Shown: positions 54,086 to 62,475 of the stretch, one piece after another
Position numbering within the stretch: the first letter of the stretch is position 1
How the letters are laid out: every line of letters begins with the position of its first letter
DNA from: Sporomusa ovata DSM 2662
GTDB taxonomy: Bacteria > Bacillota > Negativicutes > Sporomusales > Sporomusaceae
DNA: 64,000 bases
Assembly: GCF_000445445.1 (NCBI RefSeq)
Contig: NZ_ASXP01000003.1
Location: forward strand, 744,001-808,000
Reading direction: 5' to 3'
The notes under the pieces: model-generated
What the model was told of the DNA's origin: nothing
Databases searched by the model: none
Seen by the model: the letters and a program-made list of their open reading frames with translations, nothing else
Program-made: the position numbers and the translations under genes

Positions 54086-55309
54086 TTACAAGAAGAGCTT
54101 TGGCAATTCCTTTATCAACGTATAGGCACTCATATAGGACATCACAACAACCACTAGACCGCCGAAAATTGTCATCCACAACGGATGTTTATAGTCGCCA
54201 ACAATCTTTTTCATATAGGCACCAACTAAAATGGTGGCAAGTGTAATCGGCAGAATGAGTCCGTTAAGTGCCCCTACCAGCACCAGCACCTTAACCGGGC
54301 GACCTACAATAGCAAATATTAAAGTAGATGCTAAGATAAATCCAATAATCATAAGCTTTTCATTTTTGGCAACAGTGGCACTGAAGGTCTTGATAAACGA
54401 AACCGAGGTATAGGCAGCCCCAATAACGGAGGTAATAGCTGCAGCCCACATGACGACACCAAATACTTTATAACCGATAGCGCCTGCTGCCAGTTTAAAT
54501 ACCGAAGCAGGCGGGTTAGCCGGATCAAGCGTAAGACCTTGAGCAACAACACCCAGAGCTGCCAAAAATAATACTACCCTCATAATCGCTGTAACCAAGA
54601 TACCGGAAACTGAGCTTTTGTTTACTTCCGGCAAAGCCTCAACCCCACGCACACCTGCATCCAGCAGGCGATGTCCACCGGCAAAAGTAATATAGCCGCC
54701 TACGGTACCGCCAACCAGGGTAATGATGGCAAACATATCGATTTTATCAGGCATAATACTTTTCACCATGGCCTCGCCCACAGGTGGCGCGGAAGAAATA
54801 GCCACATAAACTGTTAACCCAATCATGACAAAGCCTGCGATCTGAGCAACTCGGTCCATGGCCTTTCCCGCTTCTTTTAAAAGAAAAATTGTGATGGCAA
54901 TTACTGCACTTATAATTGCACCAGTTACCGGTGTTATACCAAATATTACATTCAATCCAAGACCTGCTCCGGCAATATTGCCAATATTAAAAGCAAGGCC
55001 TCCCAAAACAATCAACAGGGCGACAAAATAGCCCAACCCTGGAAAAACCATATTGGCAATATCCTGACCGCGTTTCTCCGAAACTGCAATAATTCTCCAA
55101 ACATTTAATTGCGCGCCAACATCCAGAACAATAGACATTAAAATAACAAAACCAAAACTTGCTGCTAACTGTTGGGTAAATACCGTTGTTTGCGTTAAAA
55201 AGCCTGGCCCGATAGCCGAGGTGGCCATCAAAAATGCGGCACCTAGCAGTAATTCCCAATTTGATTTTACCTTCTTATTACCCGGATGTACATTCCTTAC
55301 TGGTTCCAC
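54086..55309 (-). CDS. NRAMP-fold transporter (YcsG-like) without metal motifs
   Basis: This is a 407-residue membrane protein with about 11 helices and the NRAMP fold. TM1 reads TSAIGPGFLTQT where metal transporters have DPGN, and TM6 reads GGTVGGYITFAGGH where MPHN is expected. Loss of both motifs argues against metal transport. Gene context (first gene of the pxp operon) suggests import of 5-oxoproline or a relative, an inference shared with YcsG. GTG start with GGAGGG upstream. Confidence 0.8.
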   Translation of the reverse strand: MEPVRNVHPGNKKVKSNWELLLGAAFLMATSAIGPGFLTQTTVFTQQLAASFGFVILMSIVLDVGAQLNVWRIIAVSEKRGQDIANMVFPGLGYFVALLIVLGGLAFNIGNIAGAGLGLNVIFGITPVTGAIISAVIAITIFLLKEAGKAMDRVAQIAGFVMIGLTVYVAISSAPPVGEAMVKSIMPDKIDMFAIITLVGGTVGGYITFAGGHRLLDAGVRGVEALPEVNKSSVSGILVTAIMRVVLFLAALGVVAQGLTLDPANPPASVFKLAAGAIGYKVFGVVMWAAAITSVIGAAYTSVSFIKTFSATVAKNEKLMIIGFILASTLIFAIVGRPVKVLVLVGALNGLILPITLATILVGAYMKKIVGDYKHPLWMTIFGGLVVVVMSYMSAYTLIKELPKLFL

Positions 55310-55339
55310 AGTAATCCCTCCTATTTTTTGTACTTACCC

Positions 55340-55409
55340 TTATTTCGCAAAAAAGACGCTCAAACAAAGTTAATCTTTGTCTAAAGCGTCTTTGCTTCGT
55401 GCGAAATTT
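55340..55409 (-). terminator. Terminator or leader hairpin between pxpC2 and the pxp operon
   Basis: A strong stem (55351-55368/55374-55392) ends in a T-run on the minus strand. An outer 8-bp helix (ATTTCGCA/TGCGAAAT) encloses it. It lies between pxpC copy 2 and the NRAMP-fold gene. Because a promoter lies upstream of it, it may be a leader attenuator. Confidence 0.75.
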
Positions 55410-55418
55410 GGTTTTTTT

Positions 55419-55447
55419 CATCATAACACCGAACTAACCGAATGTAA
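55419..55447 (-). promoter_or_regulatory. Candidate promoter for the NRAMP-fold/pxp operon
   Basis: On the minus strand TTTACA (55442-55447) and TATGAT (55419-55424) are separated by 17 bases. It lies just upstream of the leader hairpin. Confidence 0.55.
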
Positions 55448-55494
55448 AATTGAAAAATTAAATAGGGGCATTCGATTTTCCTAAAAGCTATTTT

Positions 55495-56436
55495 TTAAGC
55501 TCTCAATGCTGTGGCAATAACCTGATACAATTGCTGTTCTGCGTGGAGTGCAGCAATTGCTTCCGCTTCACTAACACAGCAAAATCGTATACTATCACCG
55601 GTCTTGGTCTGCGCGACCTTGGACAAATCGTTCCGAATCACATAGCCAAGCTTGGCAAAACCTCCGGTAGTCTGGTGATCTGCCAGCATAATAAACGGCA
55701 TACCATGTGATGCAATCTGAATAGAGCCCTGATACACAGCATCAGAGATAATATCTGCTTTACCGACAGGTAAAATCCGGGAGCCTGTCAACCGGTAACC
55801 AACCCTGTCAGCTTGCTTGGTAACTGTATATGGTTTAGCGAAAAAGGCAGCAATTGCTTCCTCAGAAAACATATCCTGCTGAGGCCCAAGCATCACTCTT
55901 ATCAAAACCTTGTCACCATATGACGGAATATATGCACTGGGGAGTGACTGTGGTCTGGCAGCACCTGCCCCTGCCTGCCCAACATACAGGATATCGCCCT
56001 GCCGCAGCGTTCTCCCCTCGTAGCCCCCAACGCCTGCTTTAACACAAGTAGACCGGCTGCCCAGTACCAGGGGAACATCGATTCCTCCCTGCACCGCCAA
56101 ATAAGCCCGATAGCCGGTGACAGCCTCTCCAAATCGAAGTTCTCCGTTCCTCGGCACAAGAAAAGCCGACCAATTGGAAACAGCAACACCATTTACCGTT
56201 ACCCGCATATCGGCGCCGCCAACAGCCACCAATCGCTCCTCATCAAACTTAAGCACCGCTCCCCAAGAGGTCATTTCCAGCACAGCTGCCTGTACCTCAT
56301 TTCCTGCCAATAAGTTGGCTATGCGCCCGGCATACCGGTCCATCACCCCGGCTGTCGGCACCCCATAAGCCTGGTAGCCCCATCGACCTTCATCCTGTAC
56401 TGTTGTAAAGAAACCCTGTTGAATAACAGTAATCAC
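55495..56436 (-). CDS. PxpC/KipA-type protein (copy 2)
   Basis: This is a 313-residue paralogue of the protein at 50618, with FFTTVQDEGRWGYQAYGV, GVMDRYAGRIANLLAGNEVQAAVLE and IMLADHQTTGGFAKLGYV. A GTG start shares a base with the stop of the upstream pxpB copy. Two pxpBC pairs in one locus suggests that they differ in partner or substrate. Confidence 0.88.
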   Translation of the reverse strand: MITVIQQGFFTTVQDEGRWGYQAYGVPTAGVMDRYAGRIANLLAGNEVQAAVLEMTSWGAVLKFDEERLVAVGGADMRVTVNGVAVSNWSAFLVPRNGELRFGEAVTGYRAYLAVQGGIDVPLVLGSRSTCVKAGVGGYEGRTLRQGDILYVGQAGAGAARPQSLPSAYIPSYGDKVLIRVMLGPQQDMFSEEAIAAFFAKPYTVTKQADRVGYRLTGSRILPVGKADIISDAVYQGSIQIASHGMPFIMLADHQTTGGFAKLGYVIRNDLSKVAQTKTGDSIRFCCVSEAEAIAALHAEQQLYQVIATALRA

Positions 56437-57191
56437 TACTCATCACTCTCACTGCCCTGACAAATTCGTGGAATATACGTGCCTGCTGCCACTTCGCGGC
56501 GTATCGCAAAATACTCTTCCACAGTTATTGCATAAAACTGCAGATAGTCTCCGGGAGAAAATAAAAAAGGCCGACTGTTCTTAGGATTAAAGGCCTTGAC
56601 TGGCGTACGCCCAATCAGCCACCATTCTCCCGGACTTTCCACAGGATAAAGGCCTGTCTGACTGCCTCCAATCCCCACCGATCCGGCCGGCACCTTAGCA
56701 CGTGGTTTTTCTTGCCGTGGCATCGCAAGCTGCTCAGCCAACCCGCCCAAATAAGGAAACCCTGGGGTAAACCCCAGCATATACACCAAATAGGAGGTTG
56801 CGGTATGAATATCGATAACCTCTGCTGCCGTCAGCCTGGTATAGCGGGCCACATGTTCCAAATCAGGTCCCAGCACCCCCCCGTAACAAACCGGCACATA
56901 GACCGTCTTGGACTCTGTGGGCAGACTGCTTTGGGGATTCATTTTACACAGCATTTGGCTGATAACTCCGGATAACTCCTGCCTGGCTATAACCAAAGGA
57001 TCATAATATACCATAACAGTCCGGTAGGTGGGCACCACTTCAATAACACCAGGAAGCAAACTGCTGTTAAGCAGTCCGGCAAGCTGTTGCACCCTCCTGT
57101 TAATAGCAGGCGAAATCTCTGGATCAAATTCGATTACCAACCCATACTCACCCGCAACAAGCATTCTGACACCAGACAACCATTTTTTCAT
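56436..57191 (-). CDS. PxpB/KipI-type protein (copy 2)
   Basis: This is a 251-residue paralogue of the protein at 51622. VAGEYGLVIEFDPEISPAINRRVQ opens it, followed by GFTPGFPYLGGLAEQLAMPRQEKPRAKVPAGSVGIGGSQTG split over the usual motifs and GEWWLIGRTPVKAF. ATG 57191 has GGAGG upstream. Directly follows the LysR gene in the same direction. Confidence 0.88.
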   Translation of the reverse strand: MKKWLSGVRMLVAGEYGLVIEFDPEISPAINRRVQQLAGLLNSSLLPGVIEVVPTYRTVMVYYDPLVIARQELSGVISQMLCKMNPQSSLPTESKTVYVPVCYGGVLGPDLEHVARYTRLTAAEVIDIHTATSYLVYMLGFTPGFPYLGGLAEQLAMPRQEKPRAKVPAGSVGIGGSQTGLYPVESPGEWWLIGRTPVKAFNPKNSRPFLFSPGDYLQFYAITVEEYFAIRREVAAGTYIPRICQGSESDE

Positions 57192-57236
57192 AAGCACCCT
57201 CCACTGGTTTTTGGACCTTCTCAATTGGCAAGAAAC

Positions 57237-58133
57237 TCACTTCAGTAATCTCTCCTGAACAAGTTTATGGAAGGCTTGAATGGTCGAAGAAAGCCATTTA
57301 TCCTTGTGGTAGGCAAGATATGCACTGATCTGGAATTCCGGTCCCAACCAGGGCAAAGCCACTAAGGTACCTGCCGTAAGTTCATTTTGGACTGCCGCCT
57401 GGGGCAGAATAGTCAGCCCGATATTGCTCATAACAAATTGCTTAATGACCTCAATCTGGCATATTTCCAGCACATTTCCCGGCTGGACAGCCGCTTTTTC
57501 CATACTTTCTTCCAATAAAGTCCGATAGCTACTACCGGAATCGGGAAAGATCAGGGTTTGTCCGCCCAGATCGCTTACCTGCACCCCGGCAAACCTGCTG
57601 AAAGCATGGTTGGGCGAAGCGATTAAAACCACAGGCTCCGGCCATAACAATTTACTGACTAAGTCAGGCTCCTGTATTTTCTCTTCCAGAAAAAAAGCCA
57701 TATCCATCATATTTTTTCGCAGCATATTGTGAAAATCACTTGAAATACCTAGCTTCACCTTCAATTCCACCTCAGGATATACGGCAGCATATTCCTTAAG
57801 CAAATCCTTCAACCGGTATACACAGAGTGATTCCGGCATACCAATGATAATCGGCCCCCGCGGTATCGAAAAATCATCAAGTACATTTTTAGCTTCCTCG
57901 GCCAGTTTAGTAATGCGCTCAGCATAATCGTAGAGCCGTTCACCGTCACCGGTAAGCATTAGCTGATGACCAAACCGTTCAAACAAAACAGTATTTAATT
58001 CTTTTTCCAAAAATTGAATATGCGTTGTTGCTGTAGACTGAGTATAGCCAAGAAATTGTGCAGCCTGCGAAAAATTACCAAACTTAACAATACTCATAAA
58101 CGTCTTTAATTGTCGTATTTCCAAAAATACCAC
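57237..58133 (-). CDS. LysR-family regulator
   Basis: This is a 298-residue LTTR. The winged HTH is at residues 4-62 (LEIRQLKTFMSIVKFGNFSQAAQFLGYTQST in two pieces), then a linker helix and a substrate-binding domain (PIIIGMPESLCVYRL ...). It is upstream of and co-directional with the second pxpBC pair, 45 bases away. It probably controls that pair, and perhaps the whole locus. Ligand unknown. Confidence 0.88.
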   Translation of the reverse strand: MVFLEIRQLKTFMSIVKFGNFSQAAQFLGYTQSTATTHIQFLEKELNTVLFERFGHQLMLTGDGERLYDYAERITKLAEEAKNVLDDFSIPRGPIIIGMPESLCVYRLKDLLKEYAAVYPEVELKVKLGISSDFHNMLRKNMMDMAFFLEEKIQEPDLVSKLLWPEPVVLIASPNHAFSRFAGVQVSDLGGQTLIFPDSGSSYRTLLEESMEKAAVQPGNVLEICQIEVIKQFVMSNIGLTILPQAAVQNELTAGTLVALPWLGPEFQISAYLAYHKDKWLSSTIQAFHKLVQERLLK

Positions 58134-58303
58134 TCCAAAACAACCTACTTGTCTATATTATACTCGATTTAACACTTTCGACCACTTTTTTAAAAAAGTA
58201 GCCGAAACTCACTTGATCTTTCTAATGAGCTCGGCCATTTTGTTCCAATATTAGTACTTTCCCAGAATATGCAGGTTTAGTTCTATACTGACATTTCCAT
58301 TAG

Positions 58304-58771
58304 CTACTTGTTCTCCTGAACTGTCACAGCGATTGCCAGTGTCTTGGTTGCCAATTTTCCCGCTTCCCAAGGCCGGGCAAAGCTAAAGCGGATGGTTTCT
58401 GTTCCCAACTCATCGCCCGCCTTTAATATATAAGTATCACGCAGCGGTCCGCCACACAGATTTTTGTCCGCTGACAGCGGTTGGGAATCCGCTGTTTGTG
58501 ATGCTCTGACCAACATCGGTTCTCCCTCTAGTTTCCATGAATAACCAGTTCCAGCCGCAGAAAGCAGTTCCACCCGGAACACTTCGCCTGGCTGGAGAGC
58601 AAGCGCTATGTCAACAACCCCCTGACCCAAACTATCCACCTGTACTGTCAGCTTAACAGACTCCTCCCGGTAAGCCATACCTTCCGCCGACACACTGCCA
58701 GCGAACAATAAAGGCAATACCATCACTACGAGTAACAGTTTTGACAGCAGTTTCTTTGAAAAGTCCCCCAT
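58304..58771 (-). CDS. Chagasin-type (I42) protease inhibitor, secreted
   Basis: This is a 155-residue protein with a signal peptide (residues 1-29, ending VSAEG). The mature domain has the three chagasin loops in order: AGTGYSW (for NPTTGY.W), the mid-loop CGGPLRD, and ARPWE (for RPW). This family inhibits papain-like cysteine peptidases. No matching peptidase is nearby. ATG 58771 has GGAGG upstream. Confidence 0.75.
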   Translation of the reverse strand: MGDFSKKLLSKLLLVVMVLPLLFAGSVSAEGMAYREESVKLTVQVDSLGQGVVDIALALQPGEVFRVELLSAAGTGYSWKLEGEPMLVRASQTADSQPLSADKNLCGGPLRDTYILKAGDELGTETIRFSFARPWEAGKLATKTLAIAVTVQENK

Positions 58772-58922
58772 AAACATCTTCCTCCTCAAATTCTCATTTG
58801 CAGGTTAGTACCAGTTCTCCGCACTATATAAATTTTCCTGCTAGATTTTGTATCATCAATGGTCACCATAATGGTTTGTAAATCAAAATTATTGTTGAGT
58901 TCATATTTTTTTAAAATAGGTA

Positions 58923-58969
58923 TTGTATTTTTAGTTTTACGTGTTATAATTATCCTATAATAATAATTA
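58923..58969 (+). promoter_or_regulatory. Promoter and PerR-like box of rubrerythrin
   Basis: TTGTAT (58923-58928) and TATAAT (58945-58950) are separated by 16 bases. Just downstream at 58955-58969 the sequence matches the PerR/Fur-type consensus TTATAATNATTATAA at 12 of 14 defined positions. Peroxide-controlled repression is therefore likely. Confidence 0.65.
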
Positions 58970-58989
58970 TTGTTTATGGAGGTAGATTT

Positions 58990-59538
58990 ATGAAAAAGTT
59001 TGTATGTACTATCTGTGGCTATGTTCACGAGGGAGATTCCGCTCCTGATGCTTGTCCCCAATGCAAGGCACCTGCTAGTAAGTTTGTTGAACAGTCCACT
59101 ACAACTTTGAACTGGGCTGATGAGCATAGAATCGGTGTAGCCGCTGGCGTAGATGCCGAAATACTTGAAGGACTGAAAATGAATTTTATGGGAGAGTGTA
59201 CCGAGGTTGGCATGTATCTGGCAATGAGCCGCCAAGCTGACCGCGAGGGTTACCCCGAGGTAGCTGAAGCCTATAAGCGCATTGCCTTTGAGGAAGCCGA
59301 ACATGCCGCAAAATTTGCCGAACTCTTAGGTGAAGTTGTAAACCCGTCTACCCAAAAGAACCTTGAACTCCGGGTAGAAGCTGAATATGGTGCCTGTCAA
59401 GGCAAACTGGCTATTGCCAAAAAAGCCAAAGAACTTGGCTTGGATGCTATTCATGACACTGTTCACGAAATGTGCAAAGATGAAGCCCGTCATGGCGCCG
59501 CCTTTAAGGGATTACTAGACAGATATTTCGGGAAGTAG
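58990..59538 (+). CDS. Reverse rubrerythrin (NADH peroxidase component)
   Basis: This is a 182-residue protein. The N-terminal rubredoxin domain has CTICGYVHEGDSAPDACPQC (two CxxC pairs). The C-terminal di-iron four-helix domain has ECTEVGMYLAMSRQA, EEAEHAAKFAELL, EAEYGACQ and DEARHGAAF. The rubredoxin-first order defines reverse rubrerythrins, which reduce hydrogen peroxide and oxygen in anaerobes. ATG with GGAGGT upstream. Confidence 0.93.
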   Translation: MKKFVCTICGYVHEGDSAPDACPQCKAPASKFVEQSTTTLNWADEHRIGVAAGVDAEILEGLKMNFMGECTEVGMYLAMSRQADREGYPEVAEAYKRIAFEEAEHAAKFAELLGEVVNPSTQKNLELRVEAEYGACQGKLAIAKKAKELGLDAIHDTVHEMCKDEARHGAAFKGLLDRYFGK

Positions 59539-59552
59539 TATTCAAAAATCAC

Positions 59553-59592
59553 AATACCTACGAGTCCATTAATCGACTCGTAGGTATTTTTG
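59553..59592 (+). terminator. Terminator after rubrerythrin
   Basis: A perfect 14-bp stem (59553-59566/59575-59588) is followed by TTTTTG. Confidence 0.85.
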
Positions 59593-59654
59593 TGGTTATA
59601 AGGCCAGTTCAACCTTCTCTCATTCATACCGTTATATTTTTCTGTTATTGCCAA

Positions 59655-60974
59655 TTAGCTCTGCGCAAAATAGCTGTCCAATTTCTCAATATACTCTGCT
59701 TTTGTCATAAGCGGCTGATAAGAATCTAAGATAGCTTTTGCCTGCTGGGCATTGCCTGCAAGCAGGTCAATGACAGTCATAGCCATAATTTTGGCAGGCA
59801 AAACACAGGCTGCATAATAGTTAACGGCGCAAAAGTCTCTGGTGTGCAGTGCTCCGACTGTTCCACCAATATAAGGATGAATAACTGGCATCAGATGGGA
59901 CACATCACCCATGTCAGTGGAAGCGCTAAAATGACCGGAATTCGTTATACTTTCCCTTGCGAGAAACTGCACTGAATTTTCAACAAACAGTTGGTTAAAG
60001 GCGGCAGAACAGTTAAGCGGCAGGTATCCCGGCAGGGATTGTATCACGGTTTGGGCGCCCACTGCATCGCCGCCGGCTCTAAGTGCCCGGTCGACTTTGC
60101 TGTGGGTTGCATCAATAGCCTGCATGGTTTTCGCCCGCACATAGGTTTCCACTCGCACATCGGCAGGCACACTGTTTACCAGGTCGCCGCCCTTAGTAAT
60201 GATGGGATGTACGCGCACAATATCGCCATCGCGGAAGGTCTCACGCAAAGCGTGAATTCCCATGAGTCCCAGCATGGCGGCATTAAGAGCATTAATACCT
60301 TGGTCGGGAGCTTCGGCCGCGTGCGCTTCTTGTCCAATATATTGGATGGTTTTACCGATAAAACCGTTACTGGATTCCCCTATTTGTACAGTAGGCTCCG
60401 GTGCTTCTTTAGCTGAATGAATCATCATCGCCATATCGATGTCATCAAAGGCGCCACGGTATATGAGTTCCTGTTTGCCACCGAGATAATGCAGCTTGCC
60501 TGCTTCTCTCAGCTTCAGTCGATAGGCAATCTCAACATATTCTTCAGCCGGAACTGCCATAAAGGTCACATTGCCCGTGAGCTGCTGACTTATATTGCTA
60601 AGCTTTAGTCCCAAAGCGGCCCCCAGCATAGCTCCAAGCTGCAGATTGTGCCCACAGGAATGAGCCGCCCCGGTTGCCGGATCTGCACAGGAACTATCCG
60701 GGCATAATACAGCATCCAATTCACCTAAGATAGCAACATTCGGGCCATTACCGTTATCTTTTAGCTTAGCCTTAACTCCTGTGATCGCTAAACCATCCTC
60801 GTAGGTTAAATCAATTTCTTCATAGAACCTTTTTACAAGCTGTGAGGTTACCTGCTCCTTATACCCCAGTTCCGGATGCTGCGCTACGTCTTTTGCCAGC
60901 TTGATGATTTTTTCTTGATACTCATCAATAGCACTGCAGACTTTATTTTTCAATTCTGTAATTTCCATAACCAT
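59655..60974 (-). CDS. M20-family amidohydrolase (AbgB/aminoacylase-like)
   Basis: This is a 439-residue M20D peptidase-like protein. HPELGYKE, LGELDAVLCPDSSC, SCGHNLQLGA, VPAEEYVE (catalytic Glu pair) and GHFSASTDMGDVSHLMP follow the AbgB-type order with metal ligands kept. It would cleave an N-acyl amino acid or a p-aminobenzoyl-glutamate-like amide. It is divergent from a DUF3100 transporter pair, which may import its substrate or export the product. Confidence 0.85.
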   Translation of the reverse strand: MVMEITELKNKVCSAIDEYQEKIIKLAKDVAQHPELGYKEQVTSQLVKRFYEEIDLTYEDGLAITGVKAKLKDNGNGPNVAILGELDAVLCPDSSCADPATGAAHSCGHNLQLGAMLGAALGLKLSNISQQLTGNVTFMAVPAEEYVEIAYRLKLREAGKLHYLGGKQELIYRGAFDDIDMAMMIHSAKEAPEPTVQIGESSNGFIGKTIQYIGQEAHAAEAPDQGINALNAAMLGLMGIHALRETFRDGDIVRVHPIITKGGDLVNSVPADVRVETYVRAKTMQAIDATHSKVDRALRAGGDAVGAQTVIQSLPGYLPLNCSAAFNQLFVENSVQFLARESITNSGHFSASTDMGDVSHLMPVIHPYIGGTVGALHTRDFCAVNYYAACVLPAKIMAMTVIDLLAGNAQQAKAILDSYQPLMTKAEYIEKLDSYFAQS

Positions 60975-60996
60975 GACCCCTAACTTTGTTTTGTAT

Positions 60997-61028
60997 AACT
61001 TATCCTTATAATAGTAACTAGATAAGTT
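60997..61028. promoter_or_regulatory. Inverted repeat between divergent genes
   Basis: AACTTATC (60997-61004) and GATAAGTT (61021-61028) form an 8-bp inverted repeat with a 16-base gap. It lies between the M20 hydrolase and the DUF3100 pair, a plausible shared operator. No regulator gene is adjacent. Confidence 0.5.
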
Positions 61029-61071
61029 TAAATCTCATTTTGTTATCATTCTACCACAATAGAATTTTGTA

Positions 61072-61080
61072 TGATATAAT
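61072..61080 (+). promoter_or_regulatory. Extended -10 promoter of the DUF3100 pair
   Basis: TG-A-TATAAT (61072-61080) is an extended -10 element without a clear -35. It lies 56 bases before the TTG start. Confidence 0.5.
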
Positions 61081-61135
61081 ATTTCCATCATTTATATATA
61101 CGTCTTTCTCAAAAATACAAAGGAGGAATATCAAT

Positions 61136-61945
61136 TTGGACATTTTAAAAAACTGGAGAATCCATTGCATCGCACTAATTATTGTCATAATTTGTGAATG
61201 GATTGGCGCTAAAAAGATCCCCTTAGGCCCAGGGGTACTGCTTTTTCTGCCTATGCTGTACGCTATGGTCATCGGCAGTATTTTGAGTATCCCCCGGTTA
61301 AAGGTTGTGAAAGCAGAAGAAATGACACTGGCCTCTGCCATTTTGGGCATCACCACACTCATGTTAGTGACTAAACTCGGAACTGTAATCGGCCCTCAGG
61401 TTGTAAAAGTCGTGCAATCCGGACTTGCATTATCCTTACAGGAACTTGGACATTTCTTAGGAACAGTAATCCTCGGTTTGCCAATTGCAATAGCACTGGG
61501 TTTAGGACGCGAAGCTATTGGCGCAACATTTTCTATTGACCGGGAACCTAACATCGCAATTATCAGTGAGAAATACGGCTTAAGTTCCCCGGAAGGCCGC
61601 GGCGTTATGTCTGTTTATATCTGTGGTACCCTGTTCGGCGCTGTCTGGCTGGGATTGTTGGCAGGCTACCTTGCTGCTCTCGGCATCTTCCATCCTTACG
61701 CCTTAGCGATGGGTGCTGGCGTTGGTTCCGGTAGCATGATGGCAGCAGCCTCAGGCGCACTTAAATCTGTTTTTCCTGATAAGGCTAATGAAATTTTGAT
61801 GTATGCAGGAGCTTCCAATCTTTTAACAACCATCATCGGTATCTATTTTTCACTTTTTGTCTCACTGCCTGTTACTGAGAAGCTCTATACTGTACTTAAA
61901 CCTATTTTGGGTCGGAAAAATGATTCAAAGGAGGCTGATGAATAA
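61136..61945 (+). CDS. DUF3100 membrane protein
   Basis: This is a 269-residue membrane protein with seven or eight hydrophobic segments: IHCIALIIVIICEWIGAKKIPLGPG near the start, and a glycine-rich AMGAGVGSGSMMAAASGALKSVFP loop near residue 200. I chose TTG at 61136 because AGGAGG lies 9 bases before it; the longer ATG frame would include the promoter. It is coupled to the next gene (TAATG overlap). DUF3100 proteins are putative transporters, with substrate unknown. Confidence 0.75.
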   Translation: MDILKNWRIHCIALIIVIICEWIGAKKIPLGPGVLLFLPMLYAMVIGSILSIPRLKVVKAEEMTLASAILGITTLMLVTKLGTVIGPQVVKVVQSGLALSLQELGHFLGTVILGLPIAIALGLGREAIGATFSIDREPNIAIISEKYGLSSPEGRGVMSVYICGTLFGAVWLGLLAGYLAALGIFHPYALAMGAGVGSGSMMAAASGALKSVFPDKANEILMYAGASNLLTTIIGIYFSLFVSLPVTEKLYTVLKPILGRKNDSKEADE

Positions 61946-62391
61946 TGAAATTTCGCGATATGTTCATTGCTTTGGTACTGATAGGTATTATGACAACAGC
62001 CGGCAATGTTATCGGCTATCATATGCCTGCAGGTGAAGCAGCTATTGGTTATGCAATTATGCTTATTATTACTCTGGTCGGCGTCGGTTTAACCCACGTA
62101 ATACCAATTAAGCTACCTATGGTATTTTGGGTATCGATTGTGGCTTTATTGGTAACATCCCCTATTTCACCTATTGCCAAAACTATTACTTTTTACACAT
62201 CCAAGGTTGATTTCTTGGCCCTGTGCACACCCATTCTAGCCTATGCCGGTTTAGCCATCGGCAAGGATTTAGAAGCCTTTAAAAAAATGTCCTGGAAAAT
62301 TATTGTTGTAGCTTTAGCGGTGTATACAGGCACCTTCTTATGCGCCACCGCCGTTGCTCAAATTATGTTGCATTTTGAAGGCATAATTTAA
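61945..62391 (+). CDS. Small membrane partner of the DUF3100 protein
   Basis: This is a 148-residue protein with four or five hydrophobic helices, ATG overlapping the stop of the DUF3100 gene. It resembles the second half of two-gene DUF3100/DUF340-type transporters (LALCTPILAYAGLAIGKDLEAFKKMSW). The two are probably subunits of one transporter. A terminator follows. Confidence 0.65.
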   Translation: MKFRDMFIALVLIGIMTTAGNVIGYHMPAGEAAIGYAIMLIITLVGVGLTHVIPIKLPMVFWVSIVALLVTSPISPIAKTITFYTSKVDFLALCTPILAYAGLAIGKDLEAFKKMSWKIIVVALAVYTGTFLCATAVAQIMLHFEGII

Positions 62392-62416
62392 CAGACCTTT
62401 TGCAATTAAATAATTT

Positions 62417-62456
62417 AAAGCAGCAGCCCTAGTATCATAGGGTTGCTGCTTTTTTT
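62417..62456. terminator. Terminator between DUF3100 pair and dapA
   Basis: A 14-bp stem (62417-62430/62439-62452) with one G-T wobble is followed by TTTT on the plus strand. Confidence 0.85.
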
Positions 62457-62475
62457 GATTATTTTCCAATTTCTA

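Noticed and set aside
58786..59304. 172-codon minus-strand frame opposite rubrerythrin
   Set aside because: It is antisense to a certain gene, and its sequence mirrors the rubrerythrin codons.
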